Below, piece after piece: positions 8,586 through 17,061 of a stretch of DNA of 64,000 nt. Where the stretch lies: assembly GCA_964621345.1 (NCBI GenBank), contig CAZUON010000011.1, positions 17,163 to 81,162 on the forward strand, in the 5' to 3' direction. The position numbers and the translations under genes are program-made. The notes under the pieces are model-generated. The model was not told where the DNA came from. It was given only the letters and a program-made list of their open reading frames with translations, and did not search any database. The stretch is from Glaciecola sp964621345. Its GTDB lineage: Bacteria; Pseudomonadota; Gammaproteobacteria; Enterobacterales; Alteromonadaceae. Numbering within the stretch: position 1 is the stretch's first letter; every line of letters begins with the position of its first letter.

Positions 8586-9413
8586 CTATTCTGAGTCTTT
8601 ATGCACATGCACATCCATTTGTGGGAATGGAATAGAAATACCTTCAGCATCAAAGCGTAATTTCACCGCTTCAGTGAAATCGAACATCACACCCCAATAG
8701 TCTCCTGATTTAACCCAAGGGCGAACCACAAAATTAACACTGCTATCGCCTAGCTCAGATACTGCAACCTGTGGTGCTGGATCTTTAAGAATACGATCAT
8801 CTTCTGATATAAGCGTTTCAAGCAAAGCTTTCGCCTTTTTCAAATCGTCGCCATACCCAATTCCAAATACCATATCTACACGACGAGTATCTTTAGCCGA
8901 GAAGTTTGTGATATTTCCACCGTAAATATTGCCATTCGGTACAATAATTTCTTTGTTGTCAGGCGTATTCATTATAGAAGTGAAAATACCGATACTTTTA
9001 ACGGTACCCATCGCGCCGCCAGCGTCAACAAAATCACCAGCTTTAAACGGCTTGAATACTAGCAACATAACGCCTGCTGCAAAATTCTGCAAAGAACCCT
9101 GCAATGACAAACCAATAGCTAAACCAGCTGCACCTAAAATAGCGACAAGCGAAGTAGTATCAACGCCTAATTGATCGAGTGCTGCAACAATAACAAAGAG
9201 CATTAATATTGCTTTAACAATACTCTTTATGAAATCAATAAGCATATTGTCGTAGTTACCGCGCGTAAGTAACTTACCTACCAGGTTAACAAGTATGTTA
9301 ACTACCATCTTACCGATTACGAATATAATAATCGCAACAGCAAGTTGAATAGCAAACGGGATTACGTACATATCTAGATATTTAGACGCGTCGTCGGTGG
9401 TAAAATCGAACAT
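8586..9413 (-). CDS. mscS: Small-conductance mechanosensitive channel MscS (275 aa)
   Basis: It is an inner-membrane channel that opens under membrane tension and releases solutes on osmotic downshock. The N-terminus has three hydrophobic segments (roughly residues 17-45, 58-82 and 88-125). The third is the pore helix with the Gly/Ala pattern AILGAAGLAIGLSLQGSLQNF. The MscS beta domain follows with FKPFKAGDFVDAGG, then the C-terminal cytoplasmic cage ending in PFPQMDVHVHKDSE. Length is near E. coli MscS (286 aa). It is a single gene on the minus strand facing the loiP-like gene. E. coli mscS lies next to fbaA-pgk-epd, so the position is conserved. Confidence 0.95.
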   Translation of the reverse strand: MFDFTTDDASKYLDMYVIPFAIQLAVAIIIFVIGKMVVNILVNLVGKLLTRGNYDNMLIDFIKSIVKAILMLFVIVAALDQLGVDTTSLVAILGAAGLAIGLSLQGSLQNFAAGVMLLVFKPFKAGDFVDAGGAMGTVKSIGIFTSIMNTPDNKEIIVPNGNIYGGNITNFSAKDTRRVDMVFGIGYGDDLKKAKALLETLISEDDRILKDPAPQVAVSELGDSSVNFVVRPWVKSGDYWGVMFDFTEAVKLRFDAEGISIPFPQMDVHVHKDSE

Positions 9414-9560
9414 AATTACATTTCCTTTGTTTAAATGTTTAGGAATATCCAGTCACTTAGTCTATCCTACATCGCGACGGACATGTGCCTGAGATTAGCA
9501 AGCTGTATGAATAAAAAGCAATAAATTTTTATAAAAAATACACAGACTTACGGAATGTGT

Positions 9561-9600
9561 ATCAAATTTGCAACACATTTGCTTGCAATGCTAATTTGAT
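9561..9600. repeat. Imperfect inverted repeat upstream of a small membrane protein gene
   Basis: ATCAAATT (9561-9568) and AATTTGAT (9593-9600) are perfect inverted arms. Two copies of TTGCAA (9568-9573 and 9583-9588) lie between them. The element ends 45 bases before the next start codon, so it may be an operator or a leader structure. The gene mscS starts on its other side. Confidence 0.5.
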
Positions 9601-9644
9601 AGGTGTATAAATTTCACACAGTGGAAGCACGAAGGAATATGAGT

Positions 9645-9869
9645 ATGGAACTCTCAATCATTTTACTGACGTTGTTGTTTTTGGCAGTGCTCGGGTTATT
9701 TGCGTTCTGTTTAACAGAGCCACGCGGTAAAAATACCGTTTATGCACGTAAAAACAAAAGCCAGCTTACAAACATTAATGAAGTTAAATCCGGTCTAAAT
9801 AACGACCCGATTTCACAGTCTTACAATGCTAAATACAGCATCAAAAATAACAAAACGGAAGCGGCTTAG
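9645..9869 (+). CDS. Small membrane protein of unknown function (74 aa)
   Basis: The chosen ATG at 9645 has AAGGA eight bases upstream. An ATG two codons earlier is only two bases from that site, and a start at 9603 has no ribosome-binding site. Residues 1-22 (MELSIILLTLLFLAVLGLF and on) form one transmembrane segment. The rest is a hydrophilic Lys/Asn-rich tail, predicted cytoplasmic or periplasmic depending on orientation, with no recognisable domain and one Cys (in FAFCLTEPRG). It sits alone between mscS (divergent) and rsmE, with its own terminator overlapping its stop codon. I do not recognise the family. Confidence 0.7.
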   Translation: MELSIILLTLLFLAVLGLFAFCLTEPRGKNTVYARKNKSQLTNINEVKSGLNNDPISQSYNAKYSIKNNKTEAA

Positions 9870-9882
9870 CTTCCGTTTTTTT
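9852..9882 (+). terminator. Rho-independent terminator after the small membrane protein
   Basis: AAAACGGAAGC (9852-9862) pairs with GCTTCCGTTTT (9869-9879), followed by more T. The stem begins within the last codons of the gene and the loop includes most of the TAG stop. Confidence 0.88.
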
Positions 9883-10026
9883 GTTTAGCATTTTTGTAAA
9901 ATACTCATGCCCGATAACACCTTTTAACAACAAGCAATTAGCCCTTTCAAAATTTCCGCCTTATTGGTCGACACCCTCTATCATTATTTGCGATACTTAA
10001 GGTATATATTGCTTACCAAGTATCTC

Positions 10027-10755
10027 ATGCGCATTCCAAGATTTTTTACCTCACAAGACCTGCAAGTCGATACCGAAATTACCTTAGAAGAAAGTTTGTC
10101 TCACTACATGTGTAATGTTTTAAGGCTCAAAGAAGGCGCCGCTATTATCTTATTTAATGGTGATGGCTCCGACTACCCAGCACAGCTTAGCCAAGCACAC
10201 AAAAAACATAGCCTGGCGTATATAGATGCACAAATTGCGCTACATGTTGAATCTCCCCTCTCAATTCATTTAGGTCAAGGCGTATCCAAAGGCGATCGTA
10301 TGGATTTTGCTCTGCAAAAATCGGTAGAGCTAGGAGTGAGTGAAATTACGCCTGTAATCACCGAACTTTGTAACGTGAAACTCAACGAAGAGCGCTGGAA
10401 GAAGAAACACGAACAATGGCAAAAAATAATTATATCGGCGTGTGAGCAGTCTCAACGTAACCATATTCCAATCCTTCACCCTGCGCTTAGCTTTAGCCAA
10501 TTTATTGCCCAGCGCTGCGACCAAAAAAAGCTTATACTCGCCCCCGGCAGTCAGCACTATTTATCTGGCGTGGCACGTCATGAAAAGGGCTTTCAGCTAT
10601 TAGTCGGGCCAGAAGGCGGGTTTTCAGAGCAAGAGGTGTACACCGCTGAGCAAATCGGCTATAGCAAAGTAAACCTTGGTCCGAGGATCCTTCGTACCGA
10701 GACCGCTGCATTGAGCAGTATTTCAGTTTTACAGGCCCTGCATGGTGACCTTTAA
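10027..10755 (+). CDS. rsmE: 16S rRNA (uracil-1498-N3)-methyltransferase RsmE (242 aa)
   Basis: It methylates U1498 of 16S rRNA using SAM. The N-terminal PUA-like part starts MRIPRFF and includes HYMCNVLRLKEG. The C-terminal SPOUT knot shows LLVGPEGGFS (191-200) and LGPRILRTETA (217-227), both diagnostic of RsmE. The start at 10027 gives 242 residues, the usual family length (E. coli 243). An upstream start at 9964 would add a 21-residue tail (VDTLYHYLRYL and on) not expected in the family. No good Shine-Dalgarno is visible. It begins the rsmE-gshB-yqgE-ruvX run, in the same order as in E. coli. Confidence 0.95.
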   Translation: MRIPRFFTSQDLQVDTEITLEESLSHYMCNVLRLKEGAAIILFNGDGSDYPAQLSQAHKKHSLAYIDAQIALHVESPLSIHLGQGVSKGDRMDFALQKSVELGVSEITPVITELCNVKLNEERWKKKHEQWQKIIISACEQSQRNHIPILHPALSFSQFIAQRCDQKKLILAPGSQHYLSGVARHEKGFQLLVGPEGGFSEQEVYTAEQIGYSKVNLGPRILRTETAALSSISVLQALHGDL

Positions 10756-10811
10756 CTTGTTTTTTTATGCGAAAGCACCACACTACAGATAAACCTATTA
10801 GAGATAATGTC

Positions 10812-11759
10812 ATGTCAAAGCGCAAACTAGCCGTTGTAATGGACCCCATTACGCAAATTAATACGAAAAAAGATACCAGCTTTGCGATGATGCTAGAAGC
10901 ACAGCGCCGTGGCTATGAACTACATTATGTGCAACAAAAAGACCTGAGCATTGACCAAGGCGTGCCGCTAGCTACATCACAAGTAGTAACGCTTGTTGAC
11001 CAAACACAAGACTATTACAAGGTAGTGTCGCAGCAGAGCATAAATTTAGGCGATATGGATGTCATTTTAATGCGCAAAGATCCGCCTTTTGATAGCGAAT
11101 TCTTATACGCGACCCACATCTTAGAGTTAGCTGAAAACGCTGGTGCTTTAGTGGTTAACAAACCACAAGCGCTCAGAGACTATAATGAGAAGCTTTTTAC
11201 CGCATTGTACCCGCAGTTTATACCCGACACCCTAGTGACTACGAAAAAAGACGACTTCAAGGCCTTCCATGCAAAGCATAAAGATATTATATGTAAGCCA
11301 TTAGACGGCATGGGTGGCACCTCAATATTCAGAGTGGGGAGCGACGGTACTAATTTAGGCGTGATCAGCGAAACACTCACCGACAACGGCACAAAACATG
11401 CAATGGTGCAGCGCTACATGCCCGAAATAAAAGACGGGGATAAACGTATTTTATTGGTAGACGGCGAGGTTATCCCATATTGTTTAGCAAGGTTACCGGC
11501 AGCAAATGAAACTCGCGGTAACTTAGCAGCCGGCGGCTCTGGCGTACCGCAAACGGTTAACGAAGAAAACATGCAAGTCGCGCAAGCAATCGCGAAAGAT
11601 ATGCCCGCTCGCGGTATTTTGTTTGTAGGCTTGGACATGATTGGCAATAAAGTGACTGAAATAAACATTACCTCGCCTACCTGTGTGCGCGAAATCGAAG
11701 GCGCGTACCCTGTTAACATTTGCGGAAAACTGTTTGACGCAATCGAAAAACGTTTATAG
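10812..11759 (+). CDS. gshB: Glutathione synthetase (315 aa)
   Basis: It joins gamma-glutamylcysteine and glycine with ATP, the last step of glutathione synthesis. The fold is ATP-grasp: an N-terminal substrate domain (KLAVVMDPITQINTKKD), then the ATP-binding part with KPLDGMGGTSIFR, and the C-terminal metal-binding residues in GLDMIGNKVTEINITSPT. The start at 10812 gives MSKRKLAVVMDP and 315 residues, like E. coli GshB (316). An earlier start at 10767 would add 15 unlikely residues. It is 56 bases after rsmE and 15 bases before yqgE, so an operon is likely. Confidence 0.97.
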   Translation: MSKRKLAVVMDPITQINTKKDTSFAMMLEAQRRGYELHYVQQKDLSIDQGVPLATSQVVTLVDQTQDYYKVVSQQSINLGDMDVILMRKDPPFDSEFLYATHILELAENAGALVVNKPQALRDYNEKLFTALYPQFIPDTLVTTKKDDFKAFHAKHKDIICKPLDGMGGTSIFRVGSDGTNLGVISETLTDNGTKHAMVQRYMPEIKDGDKRILLVDGEVIPYCLARLPAANETRGNLAAGGSGVPQTVNEENMQVAQAIAKDMPARGILFVGLDMIGNKVTEINITSPTCVREIEGAYPVNICGKLFDAIEKRL

Positions 11760-11774
11760 GAGAACAAACATACC

Positions 11775-12350
11775 GTGGCTAATATTGAGCAAATCACTAG
11801 CTTGCAAAATCACTTTTTGATTGCAATGCCTGCTTTAGATGACCAATACTTCTCGCGCTCACTCACCTACATTATTGAGCATAACGAAGATGGTGCCATG
11901 GGTATTGTTATTAACCAGCCCTCTACTATGAGCTTTCACGAGCTAATCAAACAAACCGACAATGGTGCAAAGATTGACGATGAGCACAGCCAAAAGATTG
12001 TTGTCTGTGGTGGCCCTGTGCATCAGGATAGAGGCTTTATTTTGCACAGTGCACAAACAGGATGGTCGTCTAGTCTTTCGCTAAACTCGGAGATCATGCT
12101 GACCACGTCAAAAGATATATTATCGGTAGTGGGCAATGCACAAGGACCAAGCAAATCTATTATTGCGTTAGGTTACGCTGGCTGGGGCGCAGGCCAGCTT
12201 GAACAAGAAATCCAAGAAAATGCATGGCTTACCCTCGAGGCTGACCAAGAGATTTTATTCGACATCCCCATTCACAAAAAATGGCAAGCGGCGGTAAATA
12301 AGCTCGGGGTGGATGTCTGGCAGCTCACCCAGCAGTCTGGCCATGCTTAA
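11775..12350 (+). CDS. yqgE: YqgE/AlgH family protein (UPF0301, 191 aa)
   Basis: This conserved cytoplasmic protein has no proven biochemical activity. In pseudomonads the homologue AlgH was linked to alginate regulation. Motifs typical of the family are LQNHFLIAMPALDDQYFSRS near the start, GAMGIVINQPS, the glycine-rich VVCGGPVHQDRGFILHS, and LGYAGWGAGQLEQEI. The start is a GTG at 11775. AGGAG lies 12 bases before it and overlaps the end of gshB, so translation is probably coupled. The gene is 18-24 bases before ruvX, an arrangement conserved in many gammaproteobacteria. Confidence 0.93.
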   Translation: MANIEQITSLQNHFLIAMPALDDQYFSRSLTYIIEHNEDGAMGIVINQPSTMSFHELIKQTDNGAKIDDEHSQKIVVCGGPVHQDRGFILHSAQTGWSSSLSLNSEIMLTTSKDILSVVGNAQGPSKSIIALGYAGWGAGQLEQEIQENAWLTLEADQEILFDIPIHKKWQAAVNKLGVDVWQLTQQSGHA

Positions 12351-12374
12351 GCATATAGTAAAAGGCATATGCCA

Positions 12375-12797
12375 ATGAGCACTCAAAATGCACTAGCATT
12401 CGATTTTGGTATGAAAAGTATTGGTGTCGCCATGGGTCAGCCAATAACAGGGACTGCCTCGCCACTTGCTGCAATAAGAGCACAAGATGGGATCCCTAAC
12501 TGGGATATTATCGCCCAATTAATAAAAGACTGGCAGCCTGATGCGTTGGTGGTAGGTTTGCCTCTTAATATGGATGGCACGCCTCAAGATATTACTAACA
12601 ATGCAAAAAAGTTTGGTCGCCGATTAGCGCATAAATTTAACATCACCGTGCATTATCAAGACGAGCGATTAACTACTGTAGAGGCTAAAGCTAGGCTCTT
12701 TGAGTTAGGTGGGTACAAAAAGTTAAGTAAAGAAAAGGTCGATAGCGTATCGGCATGCCTGATATACGAAAGCTGGTTAGAAGCAAGTTTTAGCTAG
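12375..12797 (+). CDS. ruvX: RuvX/YqgF, Holliday-junction resolvase-like nuclease in rRNA maturation (140 aa)
   Basis: This RNase H-fold protein is essential in E. coli and acts in 16S rRNA 5' end maturation. The N-terminal FDFGMKSIGVAMGQ holds the first catalytic Asp. VVGLPLNMDGTPQDIT and YQDERLTTVEA carry the other family positions, and the C-terminal DSVSACLIYESWLE the last acidic residue. The start at 12375 puts AAAGG nine bases upstream. Another ATG two codons earlier is only three bases from it. Its 3' end overlaps the convergent DUF2007 gene by 8 bases. It is the last gene of the rsmE-gshB-yqgE-ruvX unit. Confidence 0.94.
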   Translation: MSTQNALAFDFGMKSIGVAMGQPITGTASPLAAIRAQDGIPNWDIIAQLIKDWQPDALVVGLPLNMDGTPQDITNNAKKFGRRLAHKFNITVHYQDERLTTVEAKARLFELGGYKKLSKEKVDSVSACLIYESWLEASFS

Positions 12798-13140
12798 GCG
12801 TAGTTAAGTGCTCTTGCTCAGAGCTTCTTGGCGACTGGCACTGCCAACAAATACGAAACTGCGATTCATTTATTTGCTCACAATCACCACAAATCCAATC
12901 CGCGCTGTCAATATCATCACAACTTAAGTCTTTTTCAAATTCTGCTAATAGCTGCTTTGCCTTTGGCTCCCATCCGGCGTCGAGTAACCACAATTCAGGA
13001 AGCGCCTCGTGATGAGGAATTTCACCACTGCCGCCTTGTAGAAGTTCGTTTTTGATGGTGCAGGGAATACCTGCATCGTCTAGTAGGGTAAAAACTTGCT
13101 GCACTTTAAACTGATTAAAATCTTTATAAAAACGCTTCAT
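12790..13140 (-). CDS. DUF2007 domain protein with C-terminal zinc ribbon (116 aa)
   Basis: Residues 1-70 fit the DUF2007 'putative signal transducing' fold (MKRFYKDFNQFKVQQVFTLL, GIPCTIKNELLQGG, ELWLLDAGWEPKAKQLL). This domain resembles a small ferredoxin-like regulator and has no assigned reaction. Residues 82-103 add a RanBP-type zinc knuckle, with Cys84-x2-Cys87 and Cys98-x2-Cys101 next to Trp82 and Trp99. The usual DUF2007 protein is shorter, so the zinc module is an added part that may bind RNA or protein. It faces ruvX and overlaps it by 8 bases. It is followed upstream on the same strand by no other gene. The function is unknown. Confidence 0.8.
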   Translation of the reverse strand: MKRFYKDFNQFKVQQVFTLLDDAGIPCTIKNELLQGGSGEIPHHEALPELWLLDAGWEPKAKQLLAEFEKDLSCDDIDSADWICGDCEQINESQFRICWQCQSPRSSEQEHLTTPS

Positions 13141-13171
13141 AAGACCTCTTCACTTGATTTAAACCCCAACT

Positions 13172-13222
13172 AAAAAAGGCGTAACTAGCTACAGGTAATA
13201 CCTATAAGACCTACATTACGCC
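13172..13222 (-). terminator. Putative terminator downstream of pilU
   Basis: GGCGTAA (13178-13184) and TTACGCC (13216-13222) form the base of a stem, with a further AGGTAATACCT palindrome inside. On the minus strand it is followed by TTTTTT (13177-13172), so it fits a terminator for the pilT-pilU unit. Confidence 0.6.
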
Positions 13223-13238
13223 AATTTTTGTTCAGTAC

Positions 13239-14357
13239 CTAATCTAAATCAATCGAGACGTTGCTCAGTGAACCTAGTGGGCTACCAAAAGATTTGCTAT
13301 CGAGTTTAATCATCAAGCGTAAATCATTTGGTGAATCGGCATGGTGCAAGGCTTGTTCTTCATTGATTCGACCCTGCTTATAAAGGTCATAAAGTGCCAT
13401 ATCAAAGGTTTGCATACCGAGTTCTCGGCCCTTCATCATTGCCTCTTTAAGTGCGCCCATTTCGTTACGTTGGATCAAGTCCGAAATCAGCGGTGAATTC
13501 AACAGAATTTCAATGGCAGCGACGCGGCCTTTACCATCAACGGTAGGTACCAGTTGCTGGGCAACAATCGCTCGGATATTCATACTCAAGTCGTAACGCA
13601 ATTTGTCGTGCAGTTCACGCGGTGCTAAGTGCATAATTCGCTCAATAGCTTGGTTTGCGTTATTTGCGTGCAATGTTGCCACACATAAGTGACCGGTATC
13701 GGCAAAAGACATTGCGTATTCCATGGTTTCCATAGAGCGAATTTCACCAATTAAGATAACATCAGGGGCTTGTCGCAAGGAGCTCTTAAGCGCCTCATCA
13801 AACGATAAGGTATCAATACCGACCTCACGTTGGGTCACAATACAATTTCGATGAGAATGCAAAAATTCAATGGGGTCTTCAATGGTTAATATGTGGCCAT
13901 GAGAGTTTTCGTTTCGATGACCAATTAAGGCCGCCAATGAGGTTGACTTACCGGTACCCGTACCACCAACGAATAGTACTAAACCCTTTTTCGCCATAAT
14001 AATATCGTTCAAAATAGGCGGAAGCCCTAGTGAGCTCGCTTTTGGTATTTCCATCACAATACGTCTAACCACCATACCCGCGGCATCACGCTGCCAAAAC
14101 GCTGAGCATCGAAATCGTCCAACATCAAACAAACTCACTGCGAAGTTACATTCTTTTTCATGCTTAAAGTCATCGATTTGTTCTTCGTTCATCGCTTGAT
14201 GAACCAAAGATAAAGCATCCTCTTTGGAGAGCTTTTCATCGGCAATTGGCTGCAGTTTGCCGTTAACCTTTACACTAATTGGCATACCAGCGGTAACAAA
14301 TAAATCCGATGCATCCATTGCGACCATTTCTTTTAAGCATTCATCTAATGTCATCAT
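13239..14357 (-). CDS. pilU: Type IV pilus retraction ATPase paralogue PilU (372 aa)
   Basis: PilU is a hexameric ATPase at the base of type IVa pili and helps PilT retract pili. The N-terminal PAS-like part begins MMTLDECLKEMV and contains ASDLFVTAG. Walker A is GGTGTGKST (131-139), the Asp box EDPIEFLH follows, and Walker B is DVILIGEIRSME with the His box TGHLCVATLHANN. The C-terminal 35-40 residues, beyond the PilT length, end acidic (NVSIDLD), as in PilU. It lies 66 bases downstream of pilT on the same strand, the common pilTU order. The first two codons are both ATG, so the start may be one residue later. Confidence 0.94.
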   Translation of the reverse strand: MMTLDECLKEMVAMDASDLFVTAGMPISVKVNGKLQPIADEKLSKEDALSLVHQAMNEEQIDDFKHEKECNFAVSLFDVGRFRCSAFWQRDAAGMVVRRIVMEIPKASSLGLPPILNDIIMAKKGLVLFVGGTGTGKSTSLAALIGHRNENSHGHILTIEDPIEFLHSHRNCIVTQREVGIDTLSFDEALKSSLRQAPDVILIGEIRSMETMEYAMSFADTGHLCVATLHANNANQAIERIMHLAPRELHDKLRYDLSMNIRAIVAQQLVPTVDGKGRVAAIEILLNSPLISDLIQRNEMGALKEAMMKGRELGMQTFDMALYDLYKQGRINEEQALHHADSPNDLRLMIKLDSKSFGSPLGSLSNVSIDLD

Positions 14358-14423
14358 AGTGGTTTCTCAGTTTTTCTTTTTTTGTTTGTAGTTGAACGTA
14401 TAATTTGAGTCTCAGGCATAAAA

Positions 14424-15455
14424 CTACGACGTTTTATCTATCGATTTTGCAGCCGCATCTTGTTGCGTAATAACCCCTTGCGCAACCAGTTTCTGCAAGC
14501 ATTGCTCCATAGTCTGCATACCATGCGCCTGACCGGTTTGAATCACCGAGTACATCTGCGGCACTTTATCTTCCCGTATAAGGTTTCGAATTGCAGGGAT
14601 ACCGAGCATAATCTCGTGCGCTGCTACTCGCCCTCCGCCTACTTTTTTCAATAAGGTCTGCGAAATAACGGCCCGCAATGATTCAGACAGCATGGAACGT
14701 ATCATCGACTTTTCTGCTGCAGGGAACACGTCAATGATTCTGTCGATGGTTTTTGGTGCAGAGTTTGTGTGCAAGGTTCCAAATACTAAGTGCCCAGTTT
14801 CAGCTGCTGATATTGCTAAACGGATAGTTTCTAAGTCTCGTAGCTCACCTACCAGAATAACATCGGGGTCTTCACGCAGCGCACTTCTAAGTGCATTGTT
14901 AAAGCTATGGGTGTCGCGGTGAACTTCACGTTGGTTAATAACGCACATTTTATTTTTATGCACAAATTCGATGGGATCTTCAATGGTAAGAATATGCTCT
15001 CGTTTATGTGCATTGATGTAATCGACCATGGCTGCCAAGGTGGTACTTTTACCTGAACCGGTAGCCCCTGTTACCAAGATAATACCGGTTGGTTGGTTAA
15101 TCACTTTTTTGAATATGTCAGGCGCACCAAGTTCATCTAAGGTCAATACTTTGCTTGGGATTGTTCTTAGTACGGCCGCAGCACCGCGATTCTGATTGAA
15201 GGCATTTACCCTAAAACGCGAAAGTTCGGGGATTTCAAAAGAAAAGTCCACTTCTAAATTTTCTTCGTATTCTTTACGCTGACGGTCATTCATAATGTCG
15301 TATATCAAACTGTGGACATTTTTGTGTGTTAATTCGTCAACATTCAAACGGCGCATTTCACCGTCTACGCGAATGATCGGCGGAAGACCAGCTGTTAAGT
15401 GTAAATCTGAAGCGCCATTTTGCACACTAAAGGCAAGTAATTCGTTGATATCCAA
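14424..15455 (-). CDS. pilT: Type IV pilus retraction ATPase PilT (343 aa)
   Basis: PilT powers retraction of type IVa pili for twitching and DNA uptake. It has the N-terminal MDINELLAFSVQNGASDLHL, Walker A GATGSGKST (130-138), the Asp box TIEDPIEFVHKNK, Walker B DVILVGELRDLET and the His box TGHLVFGTLHTNSA. The hallmark C-terminal AIRNLIRE helix is present. The only start that fits the family N-terminus is TTG at 15455, with GGAG upstream at good spacing. Only 40 bases separate it from the divergent yggS start, so promoter elements of both must overlap or lie within the genes. It is followed by pilU. Confidence 0.96.
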   Translation of the reverse strand: MDINELLAFSVQNGASDLHLTAGLPPIIRVDGEMRRLNVDELTHKNVHSLIYDIMNDRQRKEYEENLEVDFSFEIPELSRFRVNAFNQNRGAAAVLRTIPSKVLTLDELGAPDIFKKVINQPTGIILVTGATGSGKSTTLAAMVDYINAHKREHILTIEDPIEFVHKNKMCVINQREVHRDTHSFNNALRSALREDPDVILVGELRDLETIRLAISAAETGHLVFGTLHTNSAPKTIDRIIDVFPAAEKSMIRSMLSESLRAVISQTLLKKVGGGRVAAHEIMLGIPAIRNLIREDKVPQMYSVIQTGQAHGMQTMEQCLQKLVAQGVITQQDAAAKSIDKTS

Positions 15456-15495
15456 ACTGATTTCTCCAAGTTTTTACGAGGTATTATAGAACACC

Positions 15496-16194
15496 ATGAC
15501 AGCGGAAACTGCACATATTGCTGAAAATATTCAACAGATTCAAAATTCTATCGCACGCGCTGCCAAAAAATGCATGCGCAATGCTAACGATATTCATTTA
15601 TTGGCGGTAAGTAAAACCAAACCAGTATCTGATATATTGCAAGCGTATGAAATCGGACAACGAAACTTTGGCGAAAACTACGTTCAAGAAGCAGTCGACA
15701 AAATTCAGGAGCTAAAGCCCTATTCCGATATCCTTTGGCATTTTATCGGCCCCTTGCAATCAAACAAGAGTAAATTTATCGCAGAATATTTTGATTGGAT
15801 GCACAGCGTTGACCGTTTAAAAATTGCGAAACGCTTAAACGACCAGCGCGGCCCCTATCAAAAACCATTGAACATTTGTATTCAAGTAAATATTGATAAC
15901 GAAGAAAGCAAGGCAGGCGTAAAACCTGATGAGGTGATTAATTTAGCTAAGGAAGTTTCGACCTTGGAGCGAATTAAATGTCGCGGACTGATGGCAATCC
16001 CTAAAGCCAGCGAGGATAAACAACAGCAACGCGCAAGTTTTGAGCAAATGCAGGCCTTATTCACCCAGTGCCAGAAAATCTTCCCTGATTTTGATACCCT
16101 GTCCATGGGAATGAGTAACGATATGGATTTAGCCATTGAATATGGCAGCACGATGCTTCGTGTTGGCACGGGTATTTTTGGTGCTCGCTCATAA
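15496..16194 (+). CDS. yggS: YggS/PLPBP family pyridoxal-phosphate homeostasis protein (232 aa)
   Basis: This PLP-binding single-domain protein has the fold of alanine racemase domain I and is thought to buffer free pyridoxal phosphate. Enzymatic activity is not known for the family. LLAVSKTKP holds the PLP-lysine (Lys40). GQRNFGENYVQEAVDK, WHFIGPLQSNKSK and the C-terminal MGMSNDMDLAIEYGSTMLRVGTGIFG are family signatures, complete to the end. GAGG lies 13 bases before the ATG. It starts the yggS-proC-yggT-DUF4426 series, divergent from pilT as in many gammaproteobacteria, and proC follows after about 30 bases. Confidence 0.95.
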   Translation: MTAETAHIAENIQQIQNSIARAAKKCMRNANDIHLLAVSKTKPVSDILQAYEIGQRNFGENYVQEAVDKIQELKPYSDILWHFIGPLQSNKSKFIAEYFDWMHSVDRLKIAKRLNDQRGPYQKPLNICIQVNIDNEESKAGVKPDEVINLAKEVSTLERIKCRGLMAIPKASEDKQQQRASFEQMQALFTQCQKIFPDFDTLSMGMSNDMDLAIEYGSTMLRVGTGIFGARS

Positions 16195-16224
16195 CTTTTG
16201 TAAGTCATTAAATTAAGGAGTCGC

Positions 16225-17046
16225 ATGACTGTAAAGAAAATTAGTTTTATTGGTGCCGGTAATATGACCAAGTCCATTGTTGAGGGCTTGGTAGCAAACG
16301 GCTATGCGCCTGAAAATATTATGGCAAGTAACCCGAGCTCGGCTAAGCTAAAGCAGTTACAAGAAAGCTTAGGCATAAATACTACGCAAAATAATGCACA
16401 AGCTATCGACTTTGCAGAAGTAGTGGTGTTGTCGGTTAAGCCTCAGTTGATGCAGGTAGTGTGCGAGGCCTTTTTACAAGATACATCCTTAGACAATAAA
16501 CTCGTTATTTCTATTGCAGCGGGAATTACCAGTGCGCGACTAAGTGAGATGCTTGGTGGGCACGAGCAAGTGGTGCGAGTAATGCCTAATACGCCGTCTT
16601 CACTCGGCAAAGGTATGAGCGGCATCTATGCCAGTAGCGCGGTGAATAAAGCGGATGCTGAATTTACTGCCTTTATGATGGACCACGTTGGCGATACGTT
16701 GATAGTCAATAAAGAAGATGACATCAATACCGTGATTGCAGCAGCTGGCAGCTCTCCTGCCTATTTCTTTTTAATTGCCCAAGCGATGCAAGAAGAGGCT
16801 CAGAATATGGGGCTGTCTGCACAAGATGCACGTAAACTGGTTCAGCAAGCCATGCTAGGTAGTGCGCATATGATTATTGAAAATCCTGATACACCCATCG
16901 AAACCCTGCGTACTAATGTGATGTCAAAGGGCGGTACCACCGCGCAGGCTGTGGAGAGCTTGCAAAATGACAACTTAGCACACATATTAAGTAAAGCGAT
17001 GCAGGCTGCGGTGACACGCGCTGTGCAAATGGCCAAAGAATTTTAA
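16225..17046 (+). CDS. proC: Pyrroline-5-carboxylate reductase (273 aa)
   Basis: It reduces pyrroline-5-carboxylate to proline with NAD(P)H, the last step of proline synthesis. The Rossmann motif FIGAGNMTKSIVEGL starts at residue 7. VVRVMPNTPSSLGKGMSGIY and the C-terminal dimer and substrate region (AAAGSSPAYFFLIAQAMQEEA, then LRTNVMSKGGTTAQAVESL) are complete. AAGGAG is at correct spacing from the ATG. Length matches E. coli ProC (269). It lies between yggS and yggT, so the genes are likely one unit. The link between PLP homeostasis and proline synthesis in this neighbourhood is conserved in gene order, but its meaning is not settled. Confidence 0.97.
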   Translation: MTVKKISFIGAGNMTKSIVEGLVANGYAPENIMASNPSSAKLKQLQESLGINTTQNNAQAIDFAEVVVLSVKPQLMQVVCEAFLQDTSLDNKLVISIAAGITSARLSEMLGGHEQVVRVMPNTPSSLGKGMSGIYASSAVNKADAEFTAFMMDHVGDTLIVNKEDDINTVIAAAGSSPAYFFLIAQAMQEEAQNMGLSAQDARKLVQQAMLGSAHMIIENPDTPIETLRTNVMSKGGTTAQAVESLQNDNLAHILSKAMQAAVTRAVQMAKEF

Positions 17047-17061
17047 CGGAGCCCAGTACGC

